A DNA stretch of 36,777 nucleotides from Phycisphaerales bacterium (GTDB lineage: Bacteria; Planctomycetota; Phycisphaerae; SM23-33). Made by a program: the position numbers and the translations under genes. Numbering within the stretch: the stretch's first letter is position 1; every line of letters starts with the position of its first letter. Shown here piece by piece: positions 1-7,800 of the stretch. The notes under the pieces were generated by a model, which worked only from the letters and a program-made list of their open reading frames with translations, was not told where the DNA came from and made no database searches. The stretch is taken from contig JABGPZ010000017.1 in NCBI GenBank assembly GCA_018644725.1, positions 1 to 36,777 of the forward strand, written 5' to 3'.

Positions 1-377
1 CGAAATCATGCAACCGACTCTCACTTAGCCTGGTACATAAAACAGGGGCAGGTCAGGGGAAAGAAAGTCTCTCCGGGGACAGCCCTGTTCCCCTCGCCCT
101 TCTGGGGTGTTTTTGCTCCGACAGTACCTTTTTTCTCTGGAGAGGGTCAAAACGGGGCATTTCGTATGACTGAACAAAAGATTAATTTGAGCCAGATTGG
201 CCAAAAACAGCAAAGTGGCTAAGGCATTGAAAACGCGACAAAATTGTAGTCAACGTCCTCGGAATCCCTTCAAACCAAATAGCTGACCTCTTTTGATTTT
301 CGAGCCAATTTTTGATTGTAACCCTTTTAATCATCTGAATTAGCTGCGCGAAAGCCAAAGTGAGATTGTTACAGGGA
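1..377. other. Left-edge stretch without a recognisable gene
   Basis: No open frame here resembles a known protein. The left part is G/C-run rich and self-complementary: AACAGGG at 41-47 pairs with CCCTGTT at 83-89, and 75-93 forms an imperfect hairpin (GGGGACAG against CTGTTCCCC). Such GGGGACAG palindromes resemble REP-type repeats, but only one copy was seen, so the class is not assigned. From about 180 the stretch is AT-rich and featureless up to the recombinase fragment. Confidence 0.4.
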
Positions 378-803
378 TCAGTAGTTATCTGAAGCACGCC
401 GTTTTTTGGGCAAAGTGCGCTTGGCATTCGCCGTCTGAAGGCCGCGAGAGACGATTTCCACGGCCTCGGACATGCCCGCCGCCCGCCGGTCGTCATAGAG
501 CATCGTCGTCTTAGGATCGCGATGGCCAGCGTAATTCATCGCCAGTGTTACATCCCCTCCGGTACAACTCAGCAGCTCAGTCGTGCCGCTGTGCCGCAGG
601 CCGTGCGGTGTGAATCGGCCGTCGAGCTTCGCCTGCTTCGCCCAATATTTCACACTATTGTATACATCCCGGTAGGTCATAGGCTGGCCGCGATGGCGCG
701 TCCCCATCGAGGTGAACACCGGCCCGGATTCGAGCCCCGCCGCCTCGCTCCACCGCAGCAACGACGCGTGGGGCGCATTCTTCATGAACGCGTTCGGGTT
801 CAT
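378..803 (-). pseudogene. Tyrosine recombinase/integrase, C-terminal fragment
   Basis: This is the catalytic C-terminal part of a phage-type tyrosine recombinase, a family that cuts and rejoins DNA at specific sites through a Tyr nucleophile. Visible in the 141-residue frame are the H-x-x-R box (HGLRH, H67 and R70), the AGH box (H94) and the nucleophile Y103 in TTMLYDDRR. The first catalytic Arg and the whole N-terminal core-binding domain are missing. Family members are usually 300-400 residues. The recombinase-like part seems to begin near residue 19 (about position 750). Upstream of that the frame runs antisense through the thymidylate-synthase fragment, so the first 18 residues are probably an accident. 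The gene is therefore broken at about 745 and should be inactive. It may be the remnant of an integrated element or of an inversion or deletion. Confidence 0.7.
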
Positions 804-1089
804 TCAATTTTTCAAAGACGTGATCGCAGCGGGCGTCGCCGAGAAGACCGGCAAGGACGTCCAGCTCGGCCGGGTCAATTGGCACGCCGACTCGTGGCAC
901 ATCTACGGCAGCGACCTCGCCGAGGCCGAGGGGCGTTTCTTCAATCGACTCGAAACGACAACGTTCACCGAGCGCACCTACAATTTCCATGACGAATTCA
1001 TCCAGCAGATGTACCTCGAAGAAGAGGCGGGCATCCTCGCGAAGATCGACGAGTACACGAAAAAGTATGAAGCGCAGGATGTGACGTAG
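712..1089 (+). pseudogene. Thymidylate synthase, C-terminal fragment
   Basis: Residues from about 12 onward resemble the dUMP-binding half of ThyA-type thymidylate synthase, which makes dTMP from dUMP and methylene-tetrahydrofolate. The fragment has the RSND dUMP-phosphate motif (15-18), a downstream Asn in AFFMNAFGF, and an H-x-Y motif (WHIYG) that contacts the dUMP sugar. The catalytic Cys lies about 20 residues before the R-S-x-D motif in E. coli ThyA and is missing here, as is the whole N-terminal half. At 125 residues it is under half of a normal enzyme (about 260-300). The break is near 745, where it meets the antisense recombinase fragment. Residues 1-11 probably come from recombinase DNA. 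A terminator follows at 1115-1141. It should be inactive. Family assignment rests on these motifs only. Confidence 0.6.
739..748 (+). repeat. 10-bp word GCCGCCTCGC at the thymidylate synthase/recombinase junction
   Basis: The word lies where both truncated genes lose resemblance to their families. The same ten bases occur on the minus strand at 4230-4221, at the kinase/PEP-CTERM junction. In both places the word precedes the surviving C-terminal fragment in its reading direction. Confidence 0.45.
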
Positions 1090-1114
1090 AGCATAGAAGA
1101 AAGACAAGTATCAT

Positions 1115-1141
1115 GGGCGATCCAATTGGGTCGCCTTTTTT
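1115..1141 (+). terminator. Rho-independent terminator after the thymidylate synthase fragment
   Basis: An 8-bp stem (GGCGATCC with GGGTCGCC, one G-T pair) closes an AATT loop and is followed by six T (1136-1141). It lies 26 bp after the stop codon, so the native end of the gene is preserved although its front is lost. Confidence 0.8.
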
Positions 1142-1248
1142 GTTTATACCGGTGGATAGATGGAGGGGGCAATCGAAGGTGGGTGAAGGTGATTCATGGC
1201 TGGTTAATTAAAAATTTCCAACAAATAATTATATTTACGCATTTTAAC

Positions 1249-1276
1249 TTGCGGATAGGGTTCTGTCGTTTATACT
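1249..1276 (+). promoter_or_regulatory. Candidate promoter of the PEP-CTERM gene
   Basis: TTGCGG (1249-1254), a 16-bp spacer and TATACT (1271-1276) follow an AT-rich tract (1203-1246) that could act as an UP element. The predicted transcript starts near 1283, giving a leader of about 135 nt. The leader contains two stem-loops: AGTTGCG 1289-1295 with CGCAACT 1309-1315, and GTCCG 1328-1332 with CGGAC 1353-1357. Confidence 0.4.
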
Positions 1277-1417
1277 TTTTTTAGCAGGAGTTGCGATCGT
1301 AGCAGAGCCGCAACTTATTTCTTCAATGTCCGATCTGGGAAATGTCTCTGGCCGGACGAACTCTATTTTGCGCGAGGGTGTGGATTGCATTCTTGACGCT
1401 CTGAAAGGTAGCAGATT

Positions 1418-2014
1418 ATGATCAAGCAAACACTGATTGGAATTGTGGCGATTGTTTCTATGGCAACAATTGCCTCGGCCGCGGAGATCAATCTCCTGTT
1501 CTCCTATGATTCAGACTCGGACACCACGACGCTGAGCTACAGCGGCGTGATGGGTGTGGATCATACGACAGACGGGTATTCCTCCCAAACGCGAAATAGT
1601 CTCGGTGGATATGTGTCCGGAGGGGAAGTAAACGTTCTGGAAAACCAGCCTGTTGGAAATATCTCCTACGTCGGGCTGGACTCTCCCACGACAGGTGCTC
1701 CATGGGCCACCCCGGGTTACCTTTATCCAAGCGAGAACTCCGGGGATGCGCTTCGGTTTGACGGCAGCATGTTGATGGGCCCGCAGGATTTCACCGCCAC
1801 GACAGAGATCAGTGGGTGGATGAAGTTTAGCGGTAAAGACTTGGCGGAGTTGGGATTTGACGCATCGGAAATTGCCAATGGCGGACTGTTTACATTGGAC
1901 ACGGCCAATGGAGATGTGGATATTGCTTGGGCGGTCGAGACCGTTCCCGAACCGGCGACGATGAGCCTGCTGGCCCTCGGCGGGATTGGCCTATTGCGCC
2001 GCCGCAAGAAATAG
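1418..2014 (+). CDS. Secreted PEP-CTERM sorting-domain protein
   Basis: This 198-residue protein has an N-terminal signal peptide (about 1-22, cut after ASAA), a Ser/Thr/Gly-rich middle with no recognised domain, and a textbook PEP-CTERM tail at 176-198: VPEPATM, a hydrophobic helix (SLLALGGIGLL), then RRRKK. In this family the tail is recognised by an exosortase in the inner membrane, which removes it and anchors or releases the protein outside. No exosortase gene is in the window. A purine-rich AAAGG lies 11 nt before the ATG. The gene stands alone, with a candidate promoter and structured leader upstream and a strong hairpin downstream shared with the convergent sulfatase gene. The middle region is probably a beta-rich surface or matrix domain; its function is unknown. 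Confidence 0.85.
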   Translation: MIKQTLIGIVAIVSMATIASAAEINLLFSYDSDSDTTTLSYSGVMGVDHTTDGYSSQTRNSLGGYVSGGEVNVLENQPVGNISYVGLDSPTTGAPWATPGYLYPSENSGDALRFDGSMLMGPQDFTATTEISGWMKFSGKDLAELGFDASEIANGGLFTLDTANGDVDIAWAVETVPEPATMSLLALGGIGLLRRRKK

Positions 2015-2035
2015 AACACACTGAATGGAACATAA

Positions 2036-2078
2036 AAAAAACACCCGGCGATGCGATTGCATTCGTCGGGTGTTTTTG
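2036..2078. terminator. Bidirectional terminator between the PEP-CTERM and sulfatase genes
   Basis: ACACCCGGCGA (2041-2051) pairs with TCGTCGGGTGT (2063-2073), with one mismatch or G-T pair, around an inner ATGC-GATT-GCAT stem-loop. An A run precedes it and a T run follows, so it can stop transcription from both sides. A near copy of the outer stem occurs at 18831-18858. Confidence 0.85.
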
Positions 2079-2096
2079 TAGGTTTCGTTCTTTCTG

Positions 2097-3749
2097 TTAT
2101 TTCGCGGGGTGGGCGTGTGCGAAGTGGGTGGGCTTGATTCGTCTCGGGTCCCAGTTCGAGCCATAGTGAAGCTTGCCGCCGATTTTCATTTCCGGCGGGT
2201 TGCGCAGGTCCTTGATGGGGTCGTTGTGGGCGGTGCACTCGGCTTGGAGTTTGGCGAACATGGTCTCGCGGATGGTTTTGAATTTTGGGTCGTCGGCGAG
2301 GTTGGTCAGCTCGCCGGGGTCGGTCTGGATGTCGAAAAGTTGGATGCGCGCTTTGTAGGGTTTGACGGGATAGCACGCGCTTTTGTTGTGGGAGCGCGAC
2401 TCGTTATTGTTCTTGGTCCAGACGATCTTGCTGCCGGCGTAGGGGTAGACGATGAGTTTGTATTTCTCGCCGCGGAGGGCGCGCTGGTAAATCTGGTAGG
2501 CGAGGTAGGCTTCTTTCTCGCCTTGATAGCCGCCCGGTTTTCCATCGATCAGATTCCGCAGGGATTGGAATTGGACCGTCTTGGGCACGTCGATCCCGCA
2601 GAACTCCATCATCGTCGGCGCGAGCGATTGGTAGTAGACCTGCTTGTCGATTTTCTTGCCCTTGGGGATGCCCGGCCCGGCGAAGATCAGCGGCACGCGG
2701 ACGGAATGGTCGTAGAGGTTTTGCTTTCCGATCAGGCCGTGACGGCCGACGGCGAGGCCGTGGTCGCCGGTGAAAATAACGATCGTCTCGTCGGCTTTGC
2801 CGGAGTCGTCCAGCGCCTTGAGGATGCGCCCGATGGCGGCATCGGCGTGGGTGATGATTGCGTAATATTCTTGACGGTGTTGCTGGACGGCCTTTTTCGT
2901 GCGTGGGTGGGGCGCGAGGATTTCGTCGCGGATGTACATGTCGCCGGAGTTGAACGGGTGGAGCGGTTTGTAGTTGTCGGGGATGGCGATCTTGTCGACG
3001 GGATATTTGTCGATGTATTCCTTGGGGCTCTGGCGCGGGTCGTGGGGTGCGTGGAACGCGACGTACATTAGGAACGGGTCGGCCGATTTGGCGGCGACGT
3101 CTTTGAGGAATCCGTTGGCTTCATTGGCCCAGAGGTCGGAGGAGTGGATGATTGTTTTCTTGCCGTCGGCGCCATTGACGCTGCGCCAGTGGCCGCTGCG
3201 GGATTTGTCGCTCGGGTCCCAGGTATCTTTTTTGGGCGGGTTCGGCCGAAGGTAGGCGTCGCCGGTCATGCCCGTTGAGCCGAACATGCCGCCGCCGGTT
3301 TTGCCGATGTGGGTGAAGCTCTTTTTGAGCGTCACGGTGCCGTTGTGCCATTTGCCGGTGACGAAGGTGTTGTAGCCGGACTTGCGGAACTGCTCGCCGA
3401 AGAGGGGCAGTCTGCCGTTGCCAGCGGATTGGCCTTGGCAGTCCCACACGCGGCGGCCGGTGTTGAGCATCGCACGCGCGGCGACGCAGATCGCACCGCT
3501 CCAGCCGCCCATGTTCATCGCGTGGGTGAAGGTGGTTCCGCGCGCGACGAGTTTGTCGATGTTGGGCGTTTTGATTTCGGGATTGTTCAGTGCGCCGATG
3601 GTCTGGAACGTCTGGTCGTCGGTGTAGAGCAGCAGCACGTTGGGGCGTTTGATGGCTTTGGGCGTTTCATTCTTTGCGACAAGGGTGGAGCAACCCGCGG
3701 CGAAGAGACCTGCGGTTCCGGTCATGCGGAGGAAGTGGCGACGTTTCAT
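2097..3749 (-). CDS. Exported sulfatase (formylglycine-dependent, S1 type)
   Basis: This enzyme of the alkaline-phosphatase superfamily should hydrolyse sulfate esters, most likely on sulfated polysaccharides. It has 550 residues when started at the ATG preceded by AAGGAC (3749). The N-terminus has a twin-arginine-like signal (RRHFLRM, 3-9) and a hydrophobic stretch ending AAGC (C20), so it is exported by Tat and perhaps lipid-modified. Visible active-site elements are the metal-binding Asp pair in YTDDQ (44-45), the modification motif C88-V-A-A-R92, GKWH, HAPHDPR, TGDHG and GKQNLYDHS. The modification motif is C-x-A-x-R rather than the usual C-x-P-x-R. That variant is known, and C88 should still become formylglycine. 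No maturase gene is in the window. Substrate cannot be told from the sequence. It is a monocistronic gene with its own promoter and terminator. Confidence 0.9.
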   Translation of the reverse strand: MKRRHFLRMTGTAGLFAAGCSTLVAKNETPKAIKRPNVLLLYTDDQTFQTIGALNNPEIKTPNIDKLVARGTTFTHAMNMGGWSGAICVAARAMLNTGRRVWDCQGQSAGNGRLPLFGEQFRKSGYNTFVTGKWHNGTVTLKKSFTHIGKTGGGMFGSTGMTGDAYLRPNPPKKDTWDPSDKSRSGHWRSVNGADGKKTIIHSSDLWANEANGFLKDVAAKSADPFLMYVAFHAPHDPRQSPKEYIDKYPVDKIAIPDNYKPLHPFNSGDMYIRDEILAPHPRTKKAVQQHRQEYYAIITHADAAIGRILKALDDSGKADETIVIFTGDHGLAVGRHGLIGKQNLYDHSVRVPLIFAGPGIPKGKKIDKQVYYQSLAPTMMEFCGIDVPKTVQFQSLRNLIDGKPGGYQGEKEAYLAYQIYQRALRGEKYKLIVYPYAGSKIVWTKNNNESRSHNKSACYPVKPYKARIQLFDIQTDPGELTNLADDPKFKTIRETMFAKLQAECTAHNDPIKDLRNPPEMKIGGKLHYGSNWDPRRIKPTHFAHAHPAK

Positions 3750-3801
3750 GGTATGTCCTTTGCGAGGGGGTGGAATGATTGGCCGTGTGGCGAGAAGAAA
3801 T

Positions 3802-3830
3802 AGTCTATCCGAGACGCGTCGCGATTCCAA
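3802..3830 (-). promoter_or_regulatory. Candidate sulfatase promoter
   Basis: On the minus strand TTGGAA (3830-3825), a 17-bp spacer and TAGACT (3807-3802) give 4 of 6 matches in each box. The predicted start is near 3795, about 46 nt before the ATG at 3749. Confidence 0.4.
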
Positions 3831-3863
3831 TAAAAAACGGGCCACTCCGAAGAGCCGCCCGTT
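3831..3863 (-). terminator. Terminator of the kinase/PEP-CTERM chimera
   Basis: A perfect 7-bp stem (AACGGGC 3836-3842 with GCCCGTT 3857-3863) precedes a T run when read on the minus strand (A run 3832-3837 on plus). It lies about 65 bp past the stop of the gene at 3929. Confidence 0.7.
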
Positions 3864-3875
3864 GGTGTGTTCTGT

Positions 3876-3895
3876 GTTTGTGGTGCGGCGAAGCC
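3876..3895. repeat. 20-bp element, 18/20 identical to 18864-18883
   Basis: GTTTGTGGTGCGGCGAAGCC here and GTTTGTCGTGCGGCGAGGCC at 18864-18883 both lie between the stop codon of a minus-strand gene and its terminator hairpin. Part of the word (GTGCGGCGAGGC) also occurs at 4216-4227, inside the chimera junction. Function is unknown; it may be a 3'-UTR module or a small dispersed repeat. Confidence 0.5.
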
Positions 3896-3928
3896 CGCAG
3901 TCGGGCATCTTGCCTGCACTGTTTGTCT

Positions 3929-4462
3929 TTACTTCTTACGGCGTCGGAGCATCGCCACGGTGCCGAGTGCCAGCAGGCTCATTGTCGCCGGTTCGGGAAC
4001 GGGCGTAACGGAGATCGTCACATCGTCGATTTGCGGCCAGCCGGTGGTGGGGAAGACCAGCATCATGCCGAGGTCTTGGCCGGCGTATGCAGCTGCGCCA
4101 GGGACATCGAAGAACACTTCGCCAAATTCTTCGCCCGCGGCGAAAACGTGCGTGTCGAGGACCGTGCGCCCGCCACCGCCGTCGATGGCGATCAGGGCGG
4201 CCGTCGTGCTATATTGTGCGGCGAGGCGGCCTGCATCGCGGTCGACGTGGTGGACGCGGACAATGTTGGGATGGTCCAGCTCGGCCATCACGCGCCCTTC
4301 GTCGAAGAAGCGCGCGACAAAGTTCGCCTCGCGCGTGGCCGCCTCCGGCAAGAGCTTGAGCGCATAGCGTTTGTGCATGTGGACGTTCTCAGCAAGCCAC
4401 ACTTCGCCCATCCCGCCCGCGCCAATCTGTTCGATGATCTTGTAGTCGCCAATCTGCTTCAT
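3929..4462 (-). CDS. Chimera: Ser/Thr kinase N-lobe joined to a PEP-CTERM tail
   Basis: The 177-residue reading starts at the ATG at 4462, which has GGGAG about 9 nt upstream. Residues 1-80 are the N-lobe of a Hanks-type Ser/Thr kinase: glycine loop GAGGMGEV (14-21), the ATP-anchoring Lys in YALKLL (K36), the helix-C Glu (E55) and HPNIV (64-68). The catalytic HRD and DFG loops and the whole C-lobe are absent. From about residue 81 the sequence becomes the end of a PEP-CTERM protein: a beta-rich domain, then VPEPATMSLLALG and RRRKK (155-177). There is no signal peptide, so the tail cannot reach an exosortase. The join is in frame at about 4222, on the word GCCGCCTCGC. The protein is probably non-functional as either parent and arose by deletion. 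A genuine novel fusion is less likely. A promoter and a terminator flank it. Confidence 0.75.
   Translation of the reverse strand: MKQIGDYKIIEQIGAGGMGEVWLAENVHMHKRYALKLLPEAATREANFVARFFDEGRVMAELDHPNIVRVHHVDRDAGRLAAQYSTTAALIAIDGGGGRTVLDTHVFAAGEEFGEVFFDVPGAAAYAGQDLGMMLVFPTTGWPQIDDVTISVTPVPEPATMSLLALGTVAMLRRRKK
4221..4230 (-). repeat. 10-bp word GCCGCCTCGC at the kinase/PEP-CTERM junction
   Basis: On the minus strand it encodes the GRLA stretch where kinase resemblance ends and PEP-CTERM-protein resemblance starts. It is identical to 739-748. No other exact copy was noticed in the window by eye. Confidence 0.45.
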
Positions 4463-4487
4463 GTTGCGTATCTCCCGTATGATGCTG

Positions 4488-4516
4488 ATTATGCCTGATC
4501 TGCGCAAAAATATCCA
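4488..4516 (-). promoter_or_regulatory. Candidate promoter of the kinase/PEP-CTERM chimera
   Basis: On the minus strand TGGATA (4516-4511), a 17-bp spacer and CATAAT (4493-4488) are followed by a start near 4481. The leader of about 19 nt contains GGGAG. It presumably drove the original kinase gene. Confidence 0.45.
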
Positions 4517-4634
4517 GACCTATCCCCGGGTTCGCCAATGAAAACCATCCAGACCGCAAGGGCACGAAAACGAAACCCCCAGGCCGGGGGAAACTCCAAA
4601 TCTGGCACAATTCCATAAACCCGGAAAAAACATA

Positions 4635-4663
4635 TTGACGCTTGGGAGGCGTGAGATTATAAT
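4635..4663 (+). promoter_or_regulatory. Near-consensus sigma-70-type promoter of tRNA-Ser
   Basis: TTGACG (4635-4640), a spacer of exactly 17 bp and a perfect TATAAT (4658-4663). The start is expected near 4670, about 27 nt before the tRNA. A hairpin TTGCCCG/CGGGCAA (4672-4688) fills the leader and may mark 5' processing. This is the clearest vegetative promoter in the window and a yardstick for the others. Confidence 0.8.
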
Positions 4664-4696
4664 TCCGCCCCTTGCCCGTTTCGGGCAAACCCACCT

Positions 4697-4786
4697 GGAG
4701 AGGTGGCAGAGTGGCTGAATGCACCGGTTTGCTAAATCGGCGTACGGTTTAATGCCGTACCGGGGGTTCGAATCCCCCCCTCTCCG
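4697..4786 (+). tRNA. tRNA-Ser, anticodon GCU
   Basis: A 7-bp acceptor stem (GGAGAGG with CCTCTCC), discriminator G, and a D arm with GTGGCTGAATG. The anticodon stem CCGGT/ATCGG has loop TTGCTAA (anticodon GCT, reading AGC and AGU). A long serine-type variable arm (GTACGG...CCGTAC) and a T arm GGGGGTTCGAATCCCCC follow. The CCA end is not encoded. Length is 90 nt. The gene stands alone between its own promoter and terminator. Confidence 0.97.
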
Positions 4787-4792
4787 GATTTA

Positions 4793-4829
4793 AGCCCCTT
4801 TCGCACAATGTGTGAAAGGGGCTCTTTTT
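4793..4829 (+). terminator. tRNA-Ser terminator
   Basis: A long stem, AGCCCCTTTCGCACA against TGTGAAAGGGGCT (4793-4823, one bulge), is followed by CTTTTT. It may also block read-through from the convergent addA gene. Confidence 0.9.
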
Positions 4830-4879
4830 ATGCCCACACCTCATTCGAGCCCCGGCGGATTTGCGAGCTTGCTCTGGGC

Positions 4880-7800
4880 CTAGAGCGTCACGGTCTGGTT
4901 TGTCGCAGTGAACAGAAGGACCGTTGTGATGGGCACGTCCCCGCAGGCTCCCGCCCAGGCGCGCGCATAACTCTCCAGCTGTGGCCGGTAATACTCGACC
5001 AGCTCCTCACGCCGATTCGCCGCGGCAGCGTCCGTTTTGTAATCCACCAAAACCCAGCCCGCTTCCTCCCGGAACGCGAGGTCGATCACGCCGCGCTCAA
5101 TCACATCGTGGCCCGAGCCCGACGCCTTGGTCGCCGCCGTGTAGGGCACTTCGCTGTAGCATTCCTCGGCGCGGAGGGCACGCTGCCAAAGGTCCGATGT
5201 CTGCACCGTTTCGACCGTCTCCACCAACGAATCCCGTAACGAGGAATCCAGGCCGGCGGACTCCAACATCGCTCCTGCGGCCGAGGCAAGATCCCCCGCG
5301 CCGCGCCGGAAGACATGGTCGAGCAATTCGTGTACAGCCGTCCCCCAGGCCATGCCGCGCGAATCCGCATCGCCGGGTTCAGCCGTCGGGTGCGCGTCAC
5401 CAAGGGCGGCGGCTTTGGCGGCCACCGTCTCATAGCTCGGAGTGAGCGCACTGCGTTTTTGGCTGGCGAGCGTGGCACGCCTCTCGGCCAGGTCAAGCTC
5501 AATCCCCCGGGCAGAGGGCGCAGCGGGAACGGGCGGCAAGTCGCATCCGGCAGGCAACGCGAGAGGCTCGGCCGTCTCCATGGCCTCGTGAAAATCGGCC
5601 CAGGGATTGGACTTGTACCATTTCTTGCGCTGAGCAACAACGAGGCATCGCCCGGCGCGGGTGGCGGCGACATACAGCAACCGCGTGGCCTCCGCGTCCA
5701 AAAATGTTTTCTCGCTCTCTTCCTGCTGATCCCAATTTGACGGACACGCCAGAAGCTTGCCCGCGCCGCCGTGGAATCCCGCGCCGCGGAAGACCATATA
5801 TCCCCGGACCCGATCGCCGTTGCGGTCGATGTGGAGACGCGGCGACTTGGCGGTTTTCCCGCGCGCGCCAGCAAGGAACACCACCGGCGCTTCGAGACCC
5901 TTGGCCTTGTGCAAATTCATCACGCGCACGGGCGCGACCTGCGGCGGCCGAGCGGGAATCACGTCGAACTGTGCCTGCTTGTCCACCAGGTCCGCCAAGA
6001 GCGTCGGGATGTCGTTGCCGAGGGCGAAGGTTCGCAGATGGCCACGCAAAAGTTCAATCGTGCGCGAAAGCCCGCCGAGCGTTCCGTCGAACCCGTTGCG
6101 GCTGGCGGTGCGGAGAAGCAGCCCCAGATCGCTCAGCATCCGCTCGAGAACGACCACCGGCGGGGTTTGCGCGTCGAGCCAATCGCGATAGGTCCGCAGC
6201 TTGGCAAACGCGACCACGAAACGCGCTCGATTTCCCTCGGGAAGTGACTCGGGCGGATCGCAGCGATAGTCAAATACCCCGCCCGCGCGCTTGAACTGGA
6301 GCAGGGATTCGTCATCCAGCCCGAACAGGCCGCTGCGCAGCATCGCCACGAGCGCGACCGGATTGTCCGGCGCGAGAAGCGCCTCGGCCGCACGGCGAAC
6401 CAGCGCCAGCTCTTCAATTTCGTTGAGCTGCGAGCCGCCCGTGACCTGGGCAGGAATGTCCCGCGCCAGCAACGCCTCGCCATAGACCGCGAGCGGCTTG
6501 CGCTTCGGCAACAGGATCAGAAAATCGCCATAGCAAACCGGACGGAGGTGTGGCCGACCCCCGTCGAAATCAATAATCGTTTTTTCTTCCGTGACCGCGT
6601 CGTGAATATACGCCGCAATCCGTTGCGCTTCGAGCTGATAGGGCGACACGCTGCTCTTGCCCGAGTAATCGTCCCGCACGCTCTTGACGCCATGGAGGTC
6701 GGCCGAGGCGGGAAGGTCGGCCTCGTCGTTGCCAACGTTCATGTCCTTGGCGGCGGCTTGATCGGTCGTGGCCTCGAGCGGGAACAGCGTGCCCTCGCGG
6801 CCAAACTGCCCGTTGACCCACTGAATCACAGAGCGCGACGAGCGGAAGTTGGTGTTGAGTTCCTGCAGCCCCGCCGCGCCGCTGACGGCCTGGATGCGGT
6901 CTTTTACGAAATCGTAGGTCTGAATGTCCGCGCGGCGGAATCGGTAAATCGACTGCTTCGGGTCGCCCACCACAAACAGCGAGGCGATGTCCATCGTCGT
7001 GCCCAGCGCGCGCTTAGGTTTGACCTGCGGGCGGGCGGCGCGATAGTCCGACTCGGCCGGATCGTCCGCCGTCAACAGCAGCATGATCTCGGCCTGGATC
7101 GGGTCGGTGTCCTGAAATTCGTCGACCAACAGCGCATGCACTTTGCTCTGAAAATATTCGCGCACCGGCCGATGCGTCCGAAGCATCGCGGCGGTTTTCA
7201 TCAGGAGATCCTGGAAATTCAGCACGTTCTGATTGCGCCGCAACTGGTCATACACCTTCTGCGCCTCCGCGAACAACTCCAAAATCAGCGCATAGCGACT
7301 CGCGCGCAACTTCGCCAACACCGGCTCGACGGACGCGGAATAAAACGTCTCCCACTGCGCGTGCGCATCAAGGCAACGCTCCTTGCGCTCGCCCTTCTCG
7401 CCGGGCCAATACTTCTGGATCAGCTTGGGGACAGGCTTGAGCGCCTCGAAATAGAGCATCGCATCGCGACGGTGGTGCGGCGTGTCAAACTGCAAGTGCG
7501 CATAACCCAGCGGCGGGTCGGCATAGAGCGCGAGAAGCCCATCCGTGTTTTTCGCAAACTCGATGGCCGGGGTTTGCTGGGCGCGGATCTGACTGAGAAC
7601 GGCCTCACCACCGCTGAGGAGCTTGAGAAATTCTTCGTGCGCAAATCGCAGCTCGTCTTCGGTGGGAAGGTCCGTTTTCTCGCTGGGCCACGACGCGACG
7701 TCGGGATAGTTGCAATAGTCGCCAAACGCCGCGCGAAGGTCGCCAAAGCGCAGGCCGTGGTTGTCCAGCCGTTCGATCCACGGCCATTGATTCCCATAGC

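Noticed and set aside
378-1089. An intact integrated element with attachment sites
   Set aside because: The recombinase lacks its N-terminal half, no flanking direct repeats were found, and the only tRNA gene (4697) has no repeated 3' end nearby.
4565-4590. Hairpin CCCCC-AGG-CCGGGGG upstream of tRNA-Ser as a terminator
   Set aside because: It lacks a proper T run on either strand and ends no gene on that side.
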